From Thiobacillus sp. UBA3361 (GTDB lineage: Bacteria; Pseudomonadota; Gammaproteobacteria; Burkholderiales; Thiobacillaceae): a stretch of DNA of 33,993 bases. Of the stretch, positions 8,556 through 16,472 are shown piece after piece. Position numbers and translations under genes: made by a program. The notes under the pieces were generated by a model that saw only the letters and a program-made list of their open reading frames with translations, ran no database searches and was not told the DNA's origin. Where the stretch lies: positions 1 to 33,993 of the forward strand of contig DEQR01000064.1 of NCBI GenBank assembly GCA_002360535.1. Direction: 5' to 3'. Numbering within the stretch: the stretch's first letter is position 1; every line of letters starts with the position of its first letter.

Positions 8556-9556
8556 TTAATCACAGTTCTTGCCCAGTTTGCCATGGCGCCATGACCCAAC
8601 GAGTCTGGGGGGTCAATAGTGAGCAAGCTGCCCAGCATTTCGTATTGCGAGAACAGTTTCCCGAGAGGCATGAGATGTTGGCGTCGCATATTAGGGTTCT
8701 TTGGGGGCAGGACTATTGCGAAGTCCGGCGGTGCGAAGACTGTGGATTTTGCTTTAGTGCACCATACATTGCTGGAGATGCCACTTTCTATGGACTTGCA
8801 TATGAGCGATCAGGTTATCCAACCTGGAAGTGGGAGTACCAGGTTACCTTGGATGTCCTGAAGTCTGCGTCTGGCCGTAATTTGAGGTTGCTTGAAGTTG
8901 GCGCTGGCGATGGTGCCTTCATAAGGCGAGTGATCGACAATATTCTTCCCCGAGAAAGTATTTTTTGCACGGAATATTCCGATTACGGAAGAAGGAAGAT
9001 AGAGAAAATGGGTGTGAGATGTGTTTCCGAGGATATTAGAGAACTTGCTGAAGTGGATGTCGGTGGCGCATTCGATATCGTCTGCATGTTTCAGGTTCTG
9101 GAGCACATGGACAGACTGGGCGAACTATTCGAAAAGCTTGGCACTCTGGTCAGACCGGGAGGCAGTCTTTTCATTGCGGTCCCTAATCCGGTCAGAATCA
9201 AGTTCAACGAAGAGAACGGGGCGCTGCTGGATATGCCCCCCAACCATATCGGCAGATGGAATAAGAAGTGCTTTGAGATCATGGGCGACCGAAGCGGATT
9301 CCGGTTGAAAGAGCACATGGTCGAAAAGGATGGATTGTTGGCTGGGGTTAGGCAATTTCTGATTTATCGATTCCTACGCAAATCGCAGGTGAACGGCAGT
9401 TTTGAGAACCGAATTCAATCCATGCATACCGGCTATTTACATCGCTTAATGCAGTTTGTTGGTTTGGTGGGGGGCTCTTTCAGTGCTATTCCTTATTTAG
9501 GCAAGGAAGGTTTTGGTTCGGGCGATTCACTATGGGTGCATCTCCTCAGAGCGTGA
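8552..9556 (+). CDS. Class I SAM-dependent methyltransferase with N-terminal Zn-binding motif
   Basis: A 334-residue methyltransferase. Four cysteines (Cys7, Cys10, Cys61, Cys64 in CPVC and CEDC) form the zinc-finger-like N-terminal module found in sugar methyltransferases of the Methyltransf_13 type. The Rossmann-fold SAM motif I is LRLLEVGAGDGAF at about residues 111-123, with a motif-IV-like FDIVCMFQVLEH and motif VRPGGSLFIAVPNP. In this setting methylation of a nucleotide sugar or of a lipid-linked glycan is likely. The gene overlaps the preceding small membrane protein by four bases. Its GC is clearly lower than that of the genes on either side, a sign of separate origin. Substrate unknown. 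Confidence 0.8.
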   Translation: MINHSSCPVCHGAMTQRVWGVNSEQAAQHFVLREQFPERHEMLASHIRVLWGQDYCEVRRCEDCGFCFSAPYIAGDATFYGLAYERSGYPTWKWEYQVTLDVLKSASGRNLRLLEVGAGDGAFIRRVIDNILPRESIFCTEYSDYGRRKIEKMGVRCVSEDIRELAEVDVGGAFDIVCMFQVLEHMDRLGELFEKLGTLVRPGGSLFIAVPNPVRIKFNEENGALLDMPPNHIGRWNKKCFEIMGDRSGFRLKEHMVEKDGLLAGVRQFLIYRFLRKSQVNGSFENRIQSMHTGYLHRLMQFVGLVGGSFSAIPYLGKEGFGSGDSLWVHLLRA

Positions 9557-9599
9557 GTACTCTTGGATCATTGCGCGGTCTCGATGACAGAAGTCCGAA

Positions 9600-10766
9600 A
9601 TGCGTGTCCTGATTGCCCATAACGCTTATCAACAAAGGGGCGGCGAGGACACGGTGGCGGAGTCGGAGGTGGAGCTCCTGCGCCACTACGGGCACGAGGT
9701 CGAGACCTATACCCGCCACAACGATGAGATCGTAGGTATCGCCCCCCATGTCCTGGCACGGCAGACTTTCTGGTCGGGACGCACGACGGCGGAGGTGGAC
9801 AGGCTGATCCGCGCCTGGCGGCCGGATATCCTCCATGTCCACAACACCTTCCCCCTCATCTCGCCCAGCCTGTATTGGGCGGCGGCGCGGGCGGGGGTGC
9901 CGGTGGTGCAGACCCTGCACAACTTCCGATTGCTGTGCCCCCAGGCCATGTTCCTCCGGGACGGACGGAATTGCGAGGACTGCCTGGGCCATCTGCCCTG
10001 GCGCGGGGTGGCGCGGCGCTGCTACCGGGGTTCCGCCGCCCAGTCCGGGGTGCTGGCCGGTATGCTGTCCGTGCACCGCGCCCTGGGCACCTATGCCCGC
10101 AAGGTGAACCGTTATATCGCCCTGAACGGGTTTTGCCGGGACAAGTTCGTCCAGGGCGGTCTGCCGGCCGGGAAGATCGCCGTCAAACCCAATTTCGTGG
10201 CCTGGGACGCCGGGCGCCCGGATCAGGCCAGCCCCGGACGGGACAACGGTTTCCTGTTCGTGGGCCGCCTGTCTGCAGAGAAGGGTGTGGATACGCTGGC
10301 GCGGGCCTGCTCCGGCCTGAACAGCTCCGCCTTGCGGGTTGCGGGAACGGGACCTGAGACTGAACGCCTGAGTGGCCTGTCTGGGGTGACGCTATTGGGT
10401 GCGCTGTCCCATGAGGAGGTACGGGCAGAGATGGGGAACGCTCTCGCTTTGGTTATGCCAAGCATTTGGTATGAAACATTTGGTCTTGTTGTCATCGAAG
10501 CCTATTCCTGCGGCCTTCCGGTGATCGCCAGCCGTCTGGGGGCCTTGGCGGAACTGGTGCGGGACGGCGAGACCGGCCTGTTGTTCGAGCCCGGCAACGC
10601 GAGGGACCTGGCGGAGAAGATGCGCTGGGCCCGGGCCAACCCCGAGGCCATGACGGCCATGGGGCGGGCGGCGCGGGCCGAATATGAGGCGAAATACACG
10701 CCGGAGATCAATTACCGGCAGCTGATGGCGATCTACGAGGCGGCGTTGGGGGATGAATCGGCATAA
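9600..10766 (+). CDS. GT4 family glycosyltransferase
   Basis: A 388-residue GT-B glycosyltransferase with an intact EX7E donor motif (ETFGLVVIE), followed by AYSCGLPVIAS and ELVRDGETGLLFEPGN, typical of GT4. The N-terminus (MRVLIAHNAYQQRGGEDTVAESEVELL) has the glycine-rich acceptor-domain loop, with GGEDTV characteristic of a subgroup common in EPS clusters. Residues 120-150 contain a cysteine-rich insert (CEDCLGHLPWRGVARRCYRG) often seen in this subgroup. It follows the methyltransferase after 43 bp and is cytoplasmic or peripheral to the membrane. The first 20 or so bases of the gene and its upstream region are echoed at 16022-16050, see the findings. Sugar specificity cannot be told. Confidence 0.85.
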   Translation: MRVLIAHNAYQQRGGEDTVAESEVELLRHYGHEVETYTRHNDEIVGIAPHVLARQTFWSGRTTAEVDRLIRAWRPDILHVHNTFPLISPSLYWAAARAGVPVVQTLHNFRLLCPQAMFLRDGRNCEDCLGHLPWRGVARRCYRGSAAQSGVLAGMLSVHRALGTYARKVNRYIALNGFCRDKFVQGGLPAGKIAVKPNFVAWDAGRPDQASPGRDNGFLFVGRLSAEKGVDTLARACSGLNSSALRVAGTGPETERLSGLSGVTLLGALSHEEVRAEMGNALALVMPSIWYETFGLVVIEAYSCGLPVIASRLGALAELVRDGETGLLFEPGNARDLAEKMRWARANPEAMTAMGRAARAEYEAKYTPEINYRQLMAIYEAALGDESA

Positions 10767-10832
10767 GCGATGGTGTATTCGGCAACTGTAGTTATGCTCA
10801 AATGACGAGAGAACTGGATTGGAGAATATTCC

Positions 10833-11123
10833 ATGCGCCCATCCGTAGTTTTCGAGGCCCACCGCCAAGCCGTGCGAGAGACGACAAGCCGTTTTCATGT
10901 CGCGAACCCGCGCGTGTTTGGATCAGTGTTGCATGGCACCGATCAGGATGGCGGTGATCTTGATCTGTTGGTGGATGCACTGCCGGGCGCGACCCTTTTC
11001 GACCTTGGTGGGCTGCAGGCCGAACTGGAAGAACTGCTGGGCGTGCCGGTCGATCTTCTGACGCCGGAAGACTTGCCACGCAAGTTTCGTGATCAGGTGC
11101 TCGCCGAAGCACGTCCGGTATGA
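10833..11123 (+). CDS. mntA: MntA-type antitoxin (minimal nucleotidyltransferase)
   Basis: A 96-residue MNT protein with an exact GSX10DXD motif (Gly30-Ser31, Asp42 and Asp44) and the following Asp48. In characterised MntA-HepT systems this enzyme transfers AMP to a tyrosine of the HEPN toxin and blocks its RNase activity. It is directly followed by such a toxin, with a four-base overlap (ATGA at 11120-11123), the standard antitoxin-first layout. The pair lies between an EPS glycosyltransferase and the convergent beta-helix gene. Unlike the copy at 45-829 this module shows no lesion. Confidence 0.9.
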   Translation: MRPSVVFEAHRQAVRETTSRFHVANPRVFGSVLHGTDQDGGDLDLLVDALPGATLFDLGGLQAELEELLGVPVDLLTPEDLPRKFRDQVLAEARPV

Positions 11124-11497
11124 GTGACAACCGTCTTTCCGACTATCTCGATCACATGCAACAGGCAGCCGCGGATGCATGCAGCTTCGTCGAGGGGTTG
11201 AGCAAAGCGGAGTTTCTTGCCGACAAGCGTACTCAGCAAGCGGTCATCCTGAACCTTGTGATTATTGGAGAGGCGGCGACCAAACTGCTCTCCGACCATG
11301 CGGTTTTTCTCGATCGGCACAAACATGTGCCGTGGCGCAGCATGAAAGGAATGCGTAACCGCATCGCCCATGGCTACTTCGACATCAACCTCGCAGTCGT
11401 CTGGGAGACGGTTCAAACAGCCTTGCCCGAGCTGCTTTCAAACCTGCCTGATATCCGCAAGGATGCGGAGGGTGGTCGTGACAATGCCAATACTTGA
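11120..11497 (+). CDS. hepT: HepT-like HEPN RNase toxin (DUF86)
   Basis: A 125-residue all-helical DUF86/HEPN protein. The catalytic RX4HXY motif is intact: Arg79, His84 and Tyr86 in the stretch RNRIAHGYF. In HepT toxins Arg and His cleave RNA (tRNA in the studied case), and the Tyr is the residue AMPylated by MntA. The upstream phrase AVILNLVIIGEAATKL is the usual family helix. It overlaps mntA by four bases, so the two should be made in a coupled ratio. The C-terminal tail after residue 112 is polar and probably disordered. Confidence 0.9.
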   Translation: MSDNRLSDYLDHMQQAAADACSFVEGLSKAEFLADKRTQQAVILNLVIIGEAATKLLSDHAVFLDRHKHVPWRSMKGMRNRIAHGYFDINLAVVWETVQTALPELLSNLPDIRKDAEGGRDNANT

Positions 11498-11576
11498 TTT
11501 CATGGCCGCTGTTACGGCAATCCCCAATTCACTGCCAGGCACACAGCCTGGGAAGGAATTGATCAATTCCGATTCT

Positions 11577-11645
11577 GTCATTCATGCGAAAGCCGGAATC
11601 CAGAAACATCAAAGATCTGGATCCCGGCTTTCGCCGAGGTGACGA
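11577..11645 (+). repeat. Palindromic intergenic repeat (REP-like), copy 1
   Basis: Two arms, 11590-11603 and 11617-11630, are inverted copies with one mismatch in 14, separated by 13 bases. The outer parts resemble gtcattc and gtgacg. It is the same general class as the element at 15070-15136 (a Correia/NEMIS-like 'cattcccgcgaaagcgggaatcc' type found scattered in many proteobacteria). It lies between hepT and the convergent beta-helix gene, so it could act as a bidirectional transcription stop, although no T-run is seen. Confidence 0.7.
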
Positions 11646-11675
11646 GGAAAAAGCGGTTTCCCGGCGGCGCGCCCG

Positions 11676-14600
11676 TTACGGGTAGCTCTGGCTCAGAGCG
11701 CATCCCACGGCGTTGACCATCTGCCCTGGGGGCGTCGCGATGCAGATGTCCTGGGTGTCGGCGATGCCGTCCGAATCCCCGTCGATCAGGGTTTCGTCAC
11801 GGGAGTAAATGATTTCCGAATCCCAGGGTGCGATGGCGAGCGGCCAGACGACGGCATCGGTGTCGGCGAAATGCACGTATTGATCACATAAGGCCGAATT
11901 GGTTTGTGAATCCGGACATTCCTCGTACAGGAGGCTGTCGGAAGGATTCACGAGCACGTGGGTACGCAGGGAGGATTCGATGGCCGTAATGGGTACAACC
12001 TCCAGTTTCGCGACCGAAATGCTCTGGCCGGGCATCAGGTTCTGAAAATCGATCCGCGCGCCGTTGTCCAAGGTGACGGGATCTTTTTTGTTGACGGTTT
12101 TCAGTGCCTTGAAGGTATAGCTGTGTCGTTTCCAGCCCGTCGAGCCGATGACCTTTTCATCGCTGCCGGCCAGGGCTTCGTAATTGTTTTGTCCGCCTCC
12201 GCCGCGCCGTACCAATACCGAGACCAGTTGATTGTCCGCGCCGGTCTTGAAGTCGAAGCTGACGCGATAGACGTTGTCCTTGACGACGGAGAAGTTGGGG
12301 CTGATCAGCAGGCTGGCGGAGGCGCCGGCGGTGTAGTGCAGACAATAGCCGACGGCGCAGGGCTCCCAGCGCATGGTGCCGTAAGGGGCGGTCTGGTTCC
12401 AGGCGCTCCAGCCGTAGGTGCCGAAGCGCAGGTCGCCGTTGACGACGATGTTGCCGCCGGTGGTGCGGTAGGCGGCATAGCCCAGCTGTTTCACCTCGCG
12501 CCCATTGGGATCGAGGTAGCGCGGCAGGCCGTCGCTGGTGCGTGCGCTCTGCCAGGCCGGGAGGGTGTGCAGCGTTTCGCCGCCGGGCCAGCTTTCCCGT
12601 GCCATATAGGGGCTCAACAGGGTCGAATAGATATTGTCGTCGAATGCCCCGAATGCGGCGGTCGTTTTGATACTGCTTTGCATCAGCAGGTGGGTATTCG
12701 CGGCGGAAGACAAAGGGAAATGCTGATTGCCGATGATGAAATTGTCGTGCAAATCCCCATTGGTCCGGAGTTTATTGGTCTGTTCCTGCAGCCAGATTTG
12801 CGATTTGCGATTGCCGTAGAATTTGTTGTTCTCGATTGCGTTGTTCGCGGCATTGTGCAATTGAATGCCATTGTCGGCATTGATGATCGTATTGTTCCTG
12901 ACCGTCACCAGACTGCTCAGGTCATCGAGCATGATGCCCTGGCCCTGGGTGGGATAGCCGGTGGATTTACCGTCCGGCGAGCCGAGCACATTGCGAATGA
13001 TGTTGTTGCGGATGACGCTGGCGTTGTTTTGTCCGTTGACATAGATCGCGCCGCAATCGTCCAGGATCAGACAGGTGTTTTCGATCAGGTTGTTGGCGAT
13101 CCACCCCCGCGCAAAGGCTCGGATGCCGATATAGGCCGAGCCGTCGATGACATTGCCGGTGACGGTGGCATCGTCGCCGACTGTCACGGTGGCGTCGAAC
13201 TTGATCGGCAGGTTGGTGATGGCGCCCTGGGAATAGAGCACGCCGCTTTCGCTGATGGTGTTGTGCCGCACACCGATGCGCGAGGATGACCCCGGACCAT
13301 GGGCGGCCCAGATGGCATCGCCACCGGTGCGCTCGAAGCGGCTGCGCTCGACGCTGCCATCCGTGGATTGCAGCGCGTCCACGCCGTCGCCCAGGGTGTC
13401 GCTGACGCTGGCGTTCCTGAGCGCGACATTCACCGTGTTGCGCATGTTCACGCCGGTGGTGACGTTGCGTAGGGCGATGCCGTCGATGACCACGTGGCTG
13501 CGGCCGCTGACGTCGATGCCCACGTCCCGTTGCGCGACGGACACCCGGCTGCCGGGCGGCTGGTCGTCGGGCATGCGCACGAAAAGCTCGCCCGCCGCGG
13601 TGTCGAAATACCATTCTCCCGGCTCGTCAAGCATCCAGCGCTGGCCATACAGGTAATAGCCCCAATCTTTTTCCACCGGGTAGGAGGTGGGTTTGTCGAA
13701 GTAGAGGCGGGCGCCGCTTTGGGAGGCGATCTTGCGGTCGTCGATCATCCAGGAATTGACCCGGATGCGGATGCCGGTGTTGGCGGCGAGGCTGGCGCCG
13801 GCCGGCAATTGCAGGTCGGAACCGGCGGTCAGATAGGTGCTGACCACGCTGCCTGAACTGTTCGTGACGCGATCCGCGTTTTCGGCGATGGTCAGGTAGA
13901 GGGAGGTGGGGCTTTGCGGGTTGTAGCCCCGGTTGGGGTGGTGGGCGATGTTGACCGTCTTGCCGTCGCTGAATAGGCCTTGCACGTCGGCAACCGTCAC
14001 CGAGGCGTCGATCCGCACATTGTCCAGGCTGATGTCCACGTAGGCGGTGGGGACCTCGAACTCGATGCGGGCATTGCTCAGGGTGGCGGTGGCGGTGAAG
14101 GGCAGCTTGTAGCTTTGCCAGGATCCGGTGCCGGTGACGGAGCCATAGAGACCCACGTTGTCGTTGGGTTGGGTGCTGCGGCGCAGGGCAGGGCGGATGA
14201 TCGTGCCTTTGGGGGCCTTGAGGGAGAAGCTGAGCTGATAGCCGACGCCGGCCTGCAGGCTGGTGTTCGTGCTGAGGAGCAGGTTGTAGCCGGTGCCTCT
14301 GCCGCTGAGGAAGCGCAGGCAGGTGTCGTAGGGCTCCGGGCAGCTGCTGGTGAGGAACAGCATGCCGTCCTGGTTGGGGGACCATTTGGTCCAGCCGTTC
14401 AGGCTGCTGCTGAAGGTGCTGAGGAAGGATTGGGTCTTGCCGAAAACGGCTTTGTAGATGCCGGCCGACTGATACGTCCAGCTGCTTGCGGGGATGGGGG
14501 TCGAGCCGTCGATGACGGGTTTGGCGCCGCAGGTTTCCGGGTAGGTGCCGATGGTGATGGGCATGCCGGGGATGCCGGATGAATTGATGCGCAGGCTTTC

Positions 14601-14819
14601 GCGCCAGACTTCACCGCATTTGAGGAGGACCTTGTCGCCGGGCAGGAGGAAGGCCGAAGAGATCTTGCCGAGGGTTTGCCATGGGCCGATGGTGGTGCCG
14701 CTGACGGTGGCCGACTTGCCGTCGTGGGTGTCCTTGCCGATGGTGGGATCCACGTAATAGGTCTCGGCCTGCGCCGCGGTGGCGAGCAGTGCGATCAGGA
14801 TGATTGGTGTCGTCTTCAT
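11676..14819 (-). CDS. Large secreted right-handed beta-helix protein with two CBM-like domains
   Basis: I start this at 14819, where ATG follows GAGGGAG and gives a clean signal peptide (MKTTPIILIALLATAAQA, cleavage before ETYYVDP); an upstream in-frame start at 14996 lacks one. The mature chain of about 1030 residues has a beta-helix cap (about 20-115), a CBM4/9-like jelly roll (about 133-271), a long parallel beta-helix with repeated N-N-x-I/N-N-T-I rungs (about 430-700), a second CBM-like domain (about 790-940), and a C-terminal thrombospondin-3-type calcium motif (DGDSDGIADTQDIC). Such proteins are polysaccharide lyases, epimerases or sugar hydrolases. No catalytic residues can be assigned by eye. 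It is on the opposite strand inside the EPS locus, so it probably has its own promoter and acts on the exported polymer. It carries no PEP-CTERM tail. Confidence 0.8.
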   Translation of the reverse strand: MKTTPIILIALLATAAQAETYYVDPTIGKDTHDGKSATVSGTTIGPWQTLGKISSAFLLPGDKVLLKCGEVWRESLRINSSGIPGMPITIGTYPETCGAKPVIDGSTPIPASSWTYQSAGIYKAVFGKTQSFLSTFSSSLNGWTKWSPNQDGMLFLTSSCPEPYDTCLRFLSGRGTGYNLLLSTNTSLQAGVGYQLSFSLKAPKGTIIRPALRRSTQPNDNVGLYGSVTGTGSWQSYKLPFTATATLSNARIEFEVPTAYVDISLDNVRIDASVTVADVQGLFSDGKTVNIAHHPNRGYNPQSPTSLYLTIAENADRVTNSSGSVVSTYLTAGSDLQLPAGASLAANTGIRIRVNSWMIDDRKIASQSGARLYFDKPTSYPVEKDWGYYLYGQRWMLDEPGEWYFDTAAGELFVRMPDDQPPGSRVSVAQRDVGIDVSGRSHVVIDGIALRNVTTGVNMRNTVNVALRNASVSDTLGDGVDALQSTDGSVERSRFERTGGDAIWAAHGPGSSSRIGVRHNTISESGVLYSQGAITNLPIKFDATVTVGDDATVTGNVIDGSAYIGIRAFARGWIANNLIENTCLILDDCGAIYVNGQNNASVIRNNIIRNVLGSPDGKSTGYPTQGQGIMLDDLSSLVTVRNNTIINADNGIQLHNAANNAIENNKFYGNRKSQIWLQEQTNKLRTNGDLHDNFIIGNQHFPLSSAANTHLLMQSSIKTTAAFGAFDDNIYSTLLSPYMARESWPGGETLHTLPAWQSARTSDGLPRYLDPNGREVKQLGYAAYRTTGGNIVVNGDLRFGTYGWSAWNQTAPYGTMRWEPCAVGYCLHYTAGASASLLISPNFSVVKDNVYRVSFDFKTGADNQLVSVLVRRGGGGQNNYEALAGSDEKVIGSTGWKRHSYTFKALKTVNKKDPVTLDNGARIDFQNLMPGQSISVAKLEVVPITAIESSLRTHVLVNPSDSLLYEECPDSQTNSALCDQYVHFADTDAVVWPLAIAPWDSEIIYSRDETLIDGDSDGIADTQDICIATPPGQMVNAVGCALSQSYP

Positions 14820-15214
14820 GGCGCCGGGCTCCCTCGATTCATTCCAGCTTAGGTCGAATAGTACTTTTCTTTTCCGCTTTATACAAAACATTGGGCGATA
14901 TTTATTGGCAATAAGATTCTCGGCACTGTATAGCAATGTTGATATCTCGACGGTCTTTGTTAGACTTTCAACTCGCGCAATGGAATGGAATTGCAAGCTA
15001 TTGAAATAATGAGATTTTCATTGTTCGTGTATTTGGCACGATGAGTGGATGCCTGGAAAACCCACGATTCGTCGTCCCCGCGAAGGCGGACCCAGTAAGT
15101 AGAATGACCTGGATTCCCGCCTGCGCGGGAATGACGGGTTGCCCTTCCCGGGACAGATTGTCAGGATAATGTCCGTACAATAACATGGGTGCCCTATTCA
15201 ATTCGGGGATGGCC
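14820..15214. other. Intergenic region between beta-helix gene and TacA-like gene
   Basis: This 395-bp stretch is the divergent spacer between the beta-helix gene (leftward) and the TacA-like antitoxin (rightward). It should hold both promoters, and its left part (14840-15030) is AT-rich, as expected for promoter DNA, but I cannot place -35/-10 boxes with confidence. Its right half contains the palindromic repeat at 15070-15136. No gene is evident. Confidence 0.6.
15070..15136 (+). repeat. Palindromic intergenic repeat (REP-like), copy 2
   Basis: The arms 15070-15095 and 15109-15136 are imperfect inverted copies of the 'gtcattcccgcg-aaggcgg-acccag' type. The core (cccgc/gcggg and ctgg/ccag) matches the copy at 11577-11645. 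It lies about 80 bp upstream of the TacA-like antitoxin. The two copies thus bracket the beta-helix gene, an arrangement that could mediate recombination of that segment. Confidence 0.75.
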
Positions 15215-15493
15215 ATGAGTACCTTGAACCTTTCGAAAAGCGAGCGCATCGATCTCCGGACGAACAGCTCCGTCAAGCAGTTGCTTCAGGAAGCCGCGCG
15301 CGTTTGTCACAAGAATGTCAGCGAGTTTCTGCTGGATGCGGGGGTTGCCGCGGCCAACCACGCGTTGGCGGATCGCCGCCAGTTCGTGCTGGACGACGCG
15401 CAATGGCAGGCCTTCCAGCAGGCGCTGGATCGCCCGGTGCCGGCCAAGCCGCGCCTGAAGAAATTGCTTTCCGAACCCGGGACGCTGGATTGA
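15215..15493 (+). CDS. TacA-like antitoxin (DUF1778, ribbon-helix-helix)
   Basis: A DUF1778 protein of 92 residues from ATG 15215 (in-frame ATGs at 15209 and 15185 are possible). It opens MSTLNLSKSERIDLRTNSSV, which includes the ribbon-helix-helix DNA-binding strand, followed by the helix LLQEAARVCHKNVSEFLL. The C-terminal tail (FVLDDAQWQAFQQALDRPV) is the toxin-neutralising segment of this family. The stop (15491-15493) overlaps the toxin start, so the two genes are tightly coupled. RHH antitoxins repress their own promoter, which would be in the spacer upstream. The palindrome at 15070-15136 is not the operator as far as can be seen. Confidence 0.85.
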   Translation: MSTLNLSKSERIDLRTNSSVKQLLQEAARVCHKNVSEFLLDAGVAAANHALADRRQFVLDDAQWQAFQQALDRPVPAKPRLKKLLSEPGTLD

Positions 15494-16002
15494 GCGGTGC
15501 ATATGACCCGGTTCGCAAACTGGGTGCCACCGACAGCGTCGATGGATTCGACTGCGGCCAGCCGGCGCTGAACCAGTTCCTGCAGCGCTACGCGCTTATC
15601 AACCAGAAGGCGAACAGCGCCCAGTCCTACGTCTGCTGCAAGGCTGGCACCGGCGAAGTGGTTGGCTTCTACAGCCTTGCCGTGGGTAGTGCCGTTCCGG
15701 AATCGGCGCCGGCCAGGGTGACGAAGGGGCTGGCTCGGCATCCGGTGCCGGTGATGATTCTGGCCCGGCTGGCGGTGGACAAGGACCATCAGGGGAAGGG
15801 ATTGGGCCAGGCACTGCTGAAGGATGCCCTGTTGCGCACGGCGCAGGCCGCGGACATCGCGGGCATCCGCTGTCTGCTGGTGCATGCCAAGGATGAGGCC
15901 GCGCGCAAGTGGTATGCGTCGTGGGAGTTCGAGCCCAGCCCGACCGACCCTTACCACCTCCTCCTGATGCTGAAGGACCTGAACGCTCTGCTGGATGACT
16001 GA
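15490..16002 (+). CDS. TacT-like GNAT acetyltransferase toxin
   Basis: A 170-residue GNAT of the TacT class, which acetylates the amino group of charged tRNA and stops translation. The likely start is TTG 15490, overlapping the antitoxin stop: it directly precedes SGAYDPVRKLGATDSVDGFDCG, the normal family beginning, and no ATG is suitably placed. Visible motifs are FDCGQPALNQFL near residue 20, the acetyl-CoA pyrophosphate loop QGKGLGQAL, and the C-terminal KWYASWEFEPSP with the conserved tyrosine. The pair sits between the beta-helix gene and the WecG-like gene. No lesions are seen. Confidence 0.88.
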   Translation: MSGAYDPVRKLGATDSVDGFDCGQPALNQFLQRYALINQKANSAQSYVCCKAGTGEVVGFYSLAVGSAVPESAPARVTKGLARHPVPVMILARLAVDKDHQGKGLGQALLKDALLRTAQAADIAGIRCLLVHAKDEAARKWYASWEFEPSPTDPYHLLLMLKDLNALLDD

Positions 16003-16472
16003 CGCGGCCCCGATCACCAAGGTCCGAAATGCGTGTCCTGATCGTCCATAGCCTGTCCATGCATTGCCCATGAAGCGATTGCCGGCCATTATTGCTTCAT
16101 GATCCGAAGCGAATAGGACATGCAAACGCCCCTCACCTGGATGCGGCCTACGGGCAAGGGCGGTCGCAGCCATGGGTATGAAATTCTTTGCTGAGGTGCG
16201 CGCGCCCTTTCTCACAGCCTCTCTCCCCGAGGGAGAGGGAAGAAGAATCGGGCGTCTCCTCCTGCACTATTCCCCTCGCCTTGGGGAGGGGCCTGGGAGG
16301 GGGGCGGAGGAAAAGGAAGGGAGAAGGTGAGGCCGCTTAAGGTCTGTCCGTTTCCGTTCGATATAGCAGCAATGAAGCAGGAACCGCCCGCGTTACCATA
16401 TGCCGTGCAGCTTTCTAAAGACGACCGAATCCCTTGTCCGTGGCATCGCATTTGCGGCGCGGTCCACACCGA
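16003..16472 (+). repeat. Intergenic region with GC-rich palindromic repeats
   Basis: A 470-bp spacer between the TacT-like gene and the WecG-like gene. Besides the glycosyltransferase stub at 16022-16050, it contains two copies of a 'ccctc-ccc-gaggg' type element: one at about 16215-16240 (tctctccccgagggagaggg) and one at about 16268-16312. These belong to the same class as the 36-bp repeat found in gmd (18736) and nadC (32451). No gene is seen. The spacer should also include the promoter and ribosome site of the next gene, but neither is clear. Confidence 0.65.
16022..16050 (+). other. Echo of the 5' end of a GT4 gene (truncated remnant)
   Basis: The 21 bases 16022-16042 are identical to 9593-9613, which span the ribosome site and first codons of the GT4 gene at 9600. 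The next eight bases match at six positions. From ATG 16029 the frame reads MRVLIVHSLS and stops after 14 codons. It looks like the stub of a former glycosyltransferase gene whose body was lost, or a small recombination scar. Confidence 0.6.

Noticed and set aside
11958..13289. 443-residue open frame on the plus strand
   Set aside because: Antisense to the beta-helix gene. Ala/Gly/Val/Asp-rich, without signal peptide or motif.
11676..14819. PEP-CTERM sorting tail on the beta-helix protein
   Set aside because: The C-terminus ends in a calcium-binding motif and a short polar tail (ALSQSYP); no Pro-Glu-Pro plus membrane helix plus basic end is present.
14820..14996. N-terminal extension of the beta-helix protein to 14996
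   Set aside because: The in-frame upstream region is AT-rich, includes no signal peptide, and a good ribosome site and signal peptide begin at 14819.
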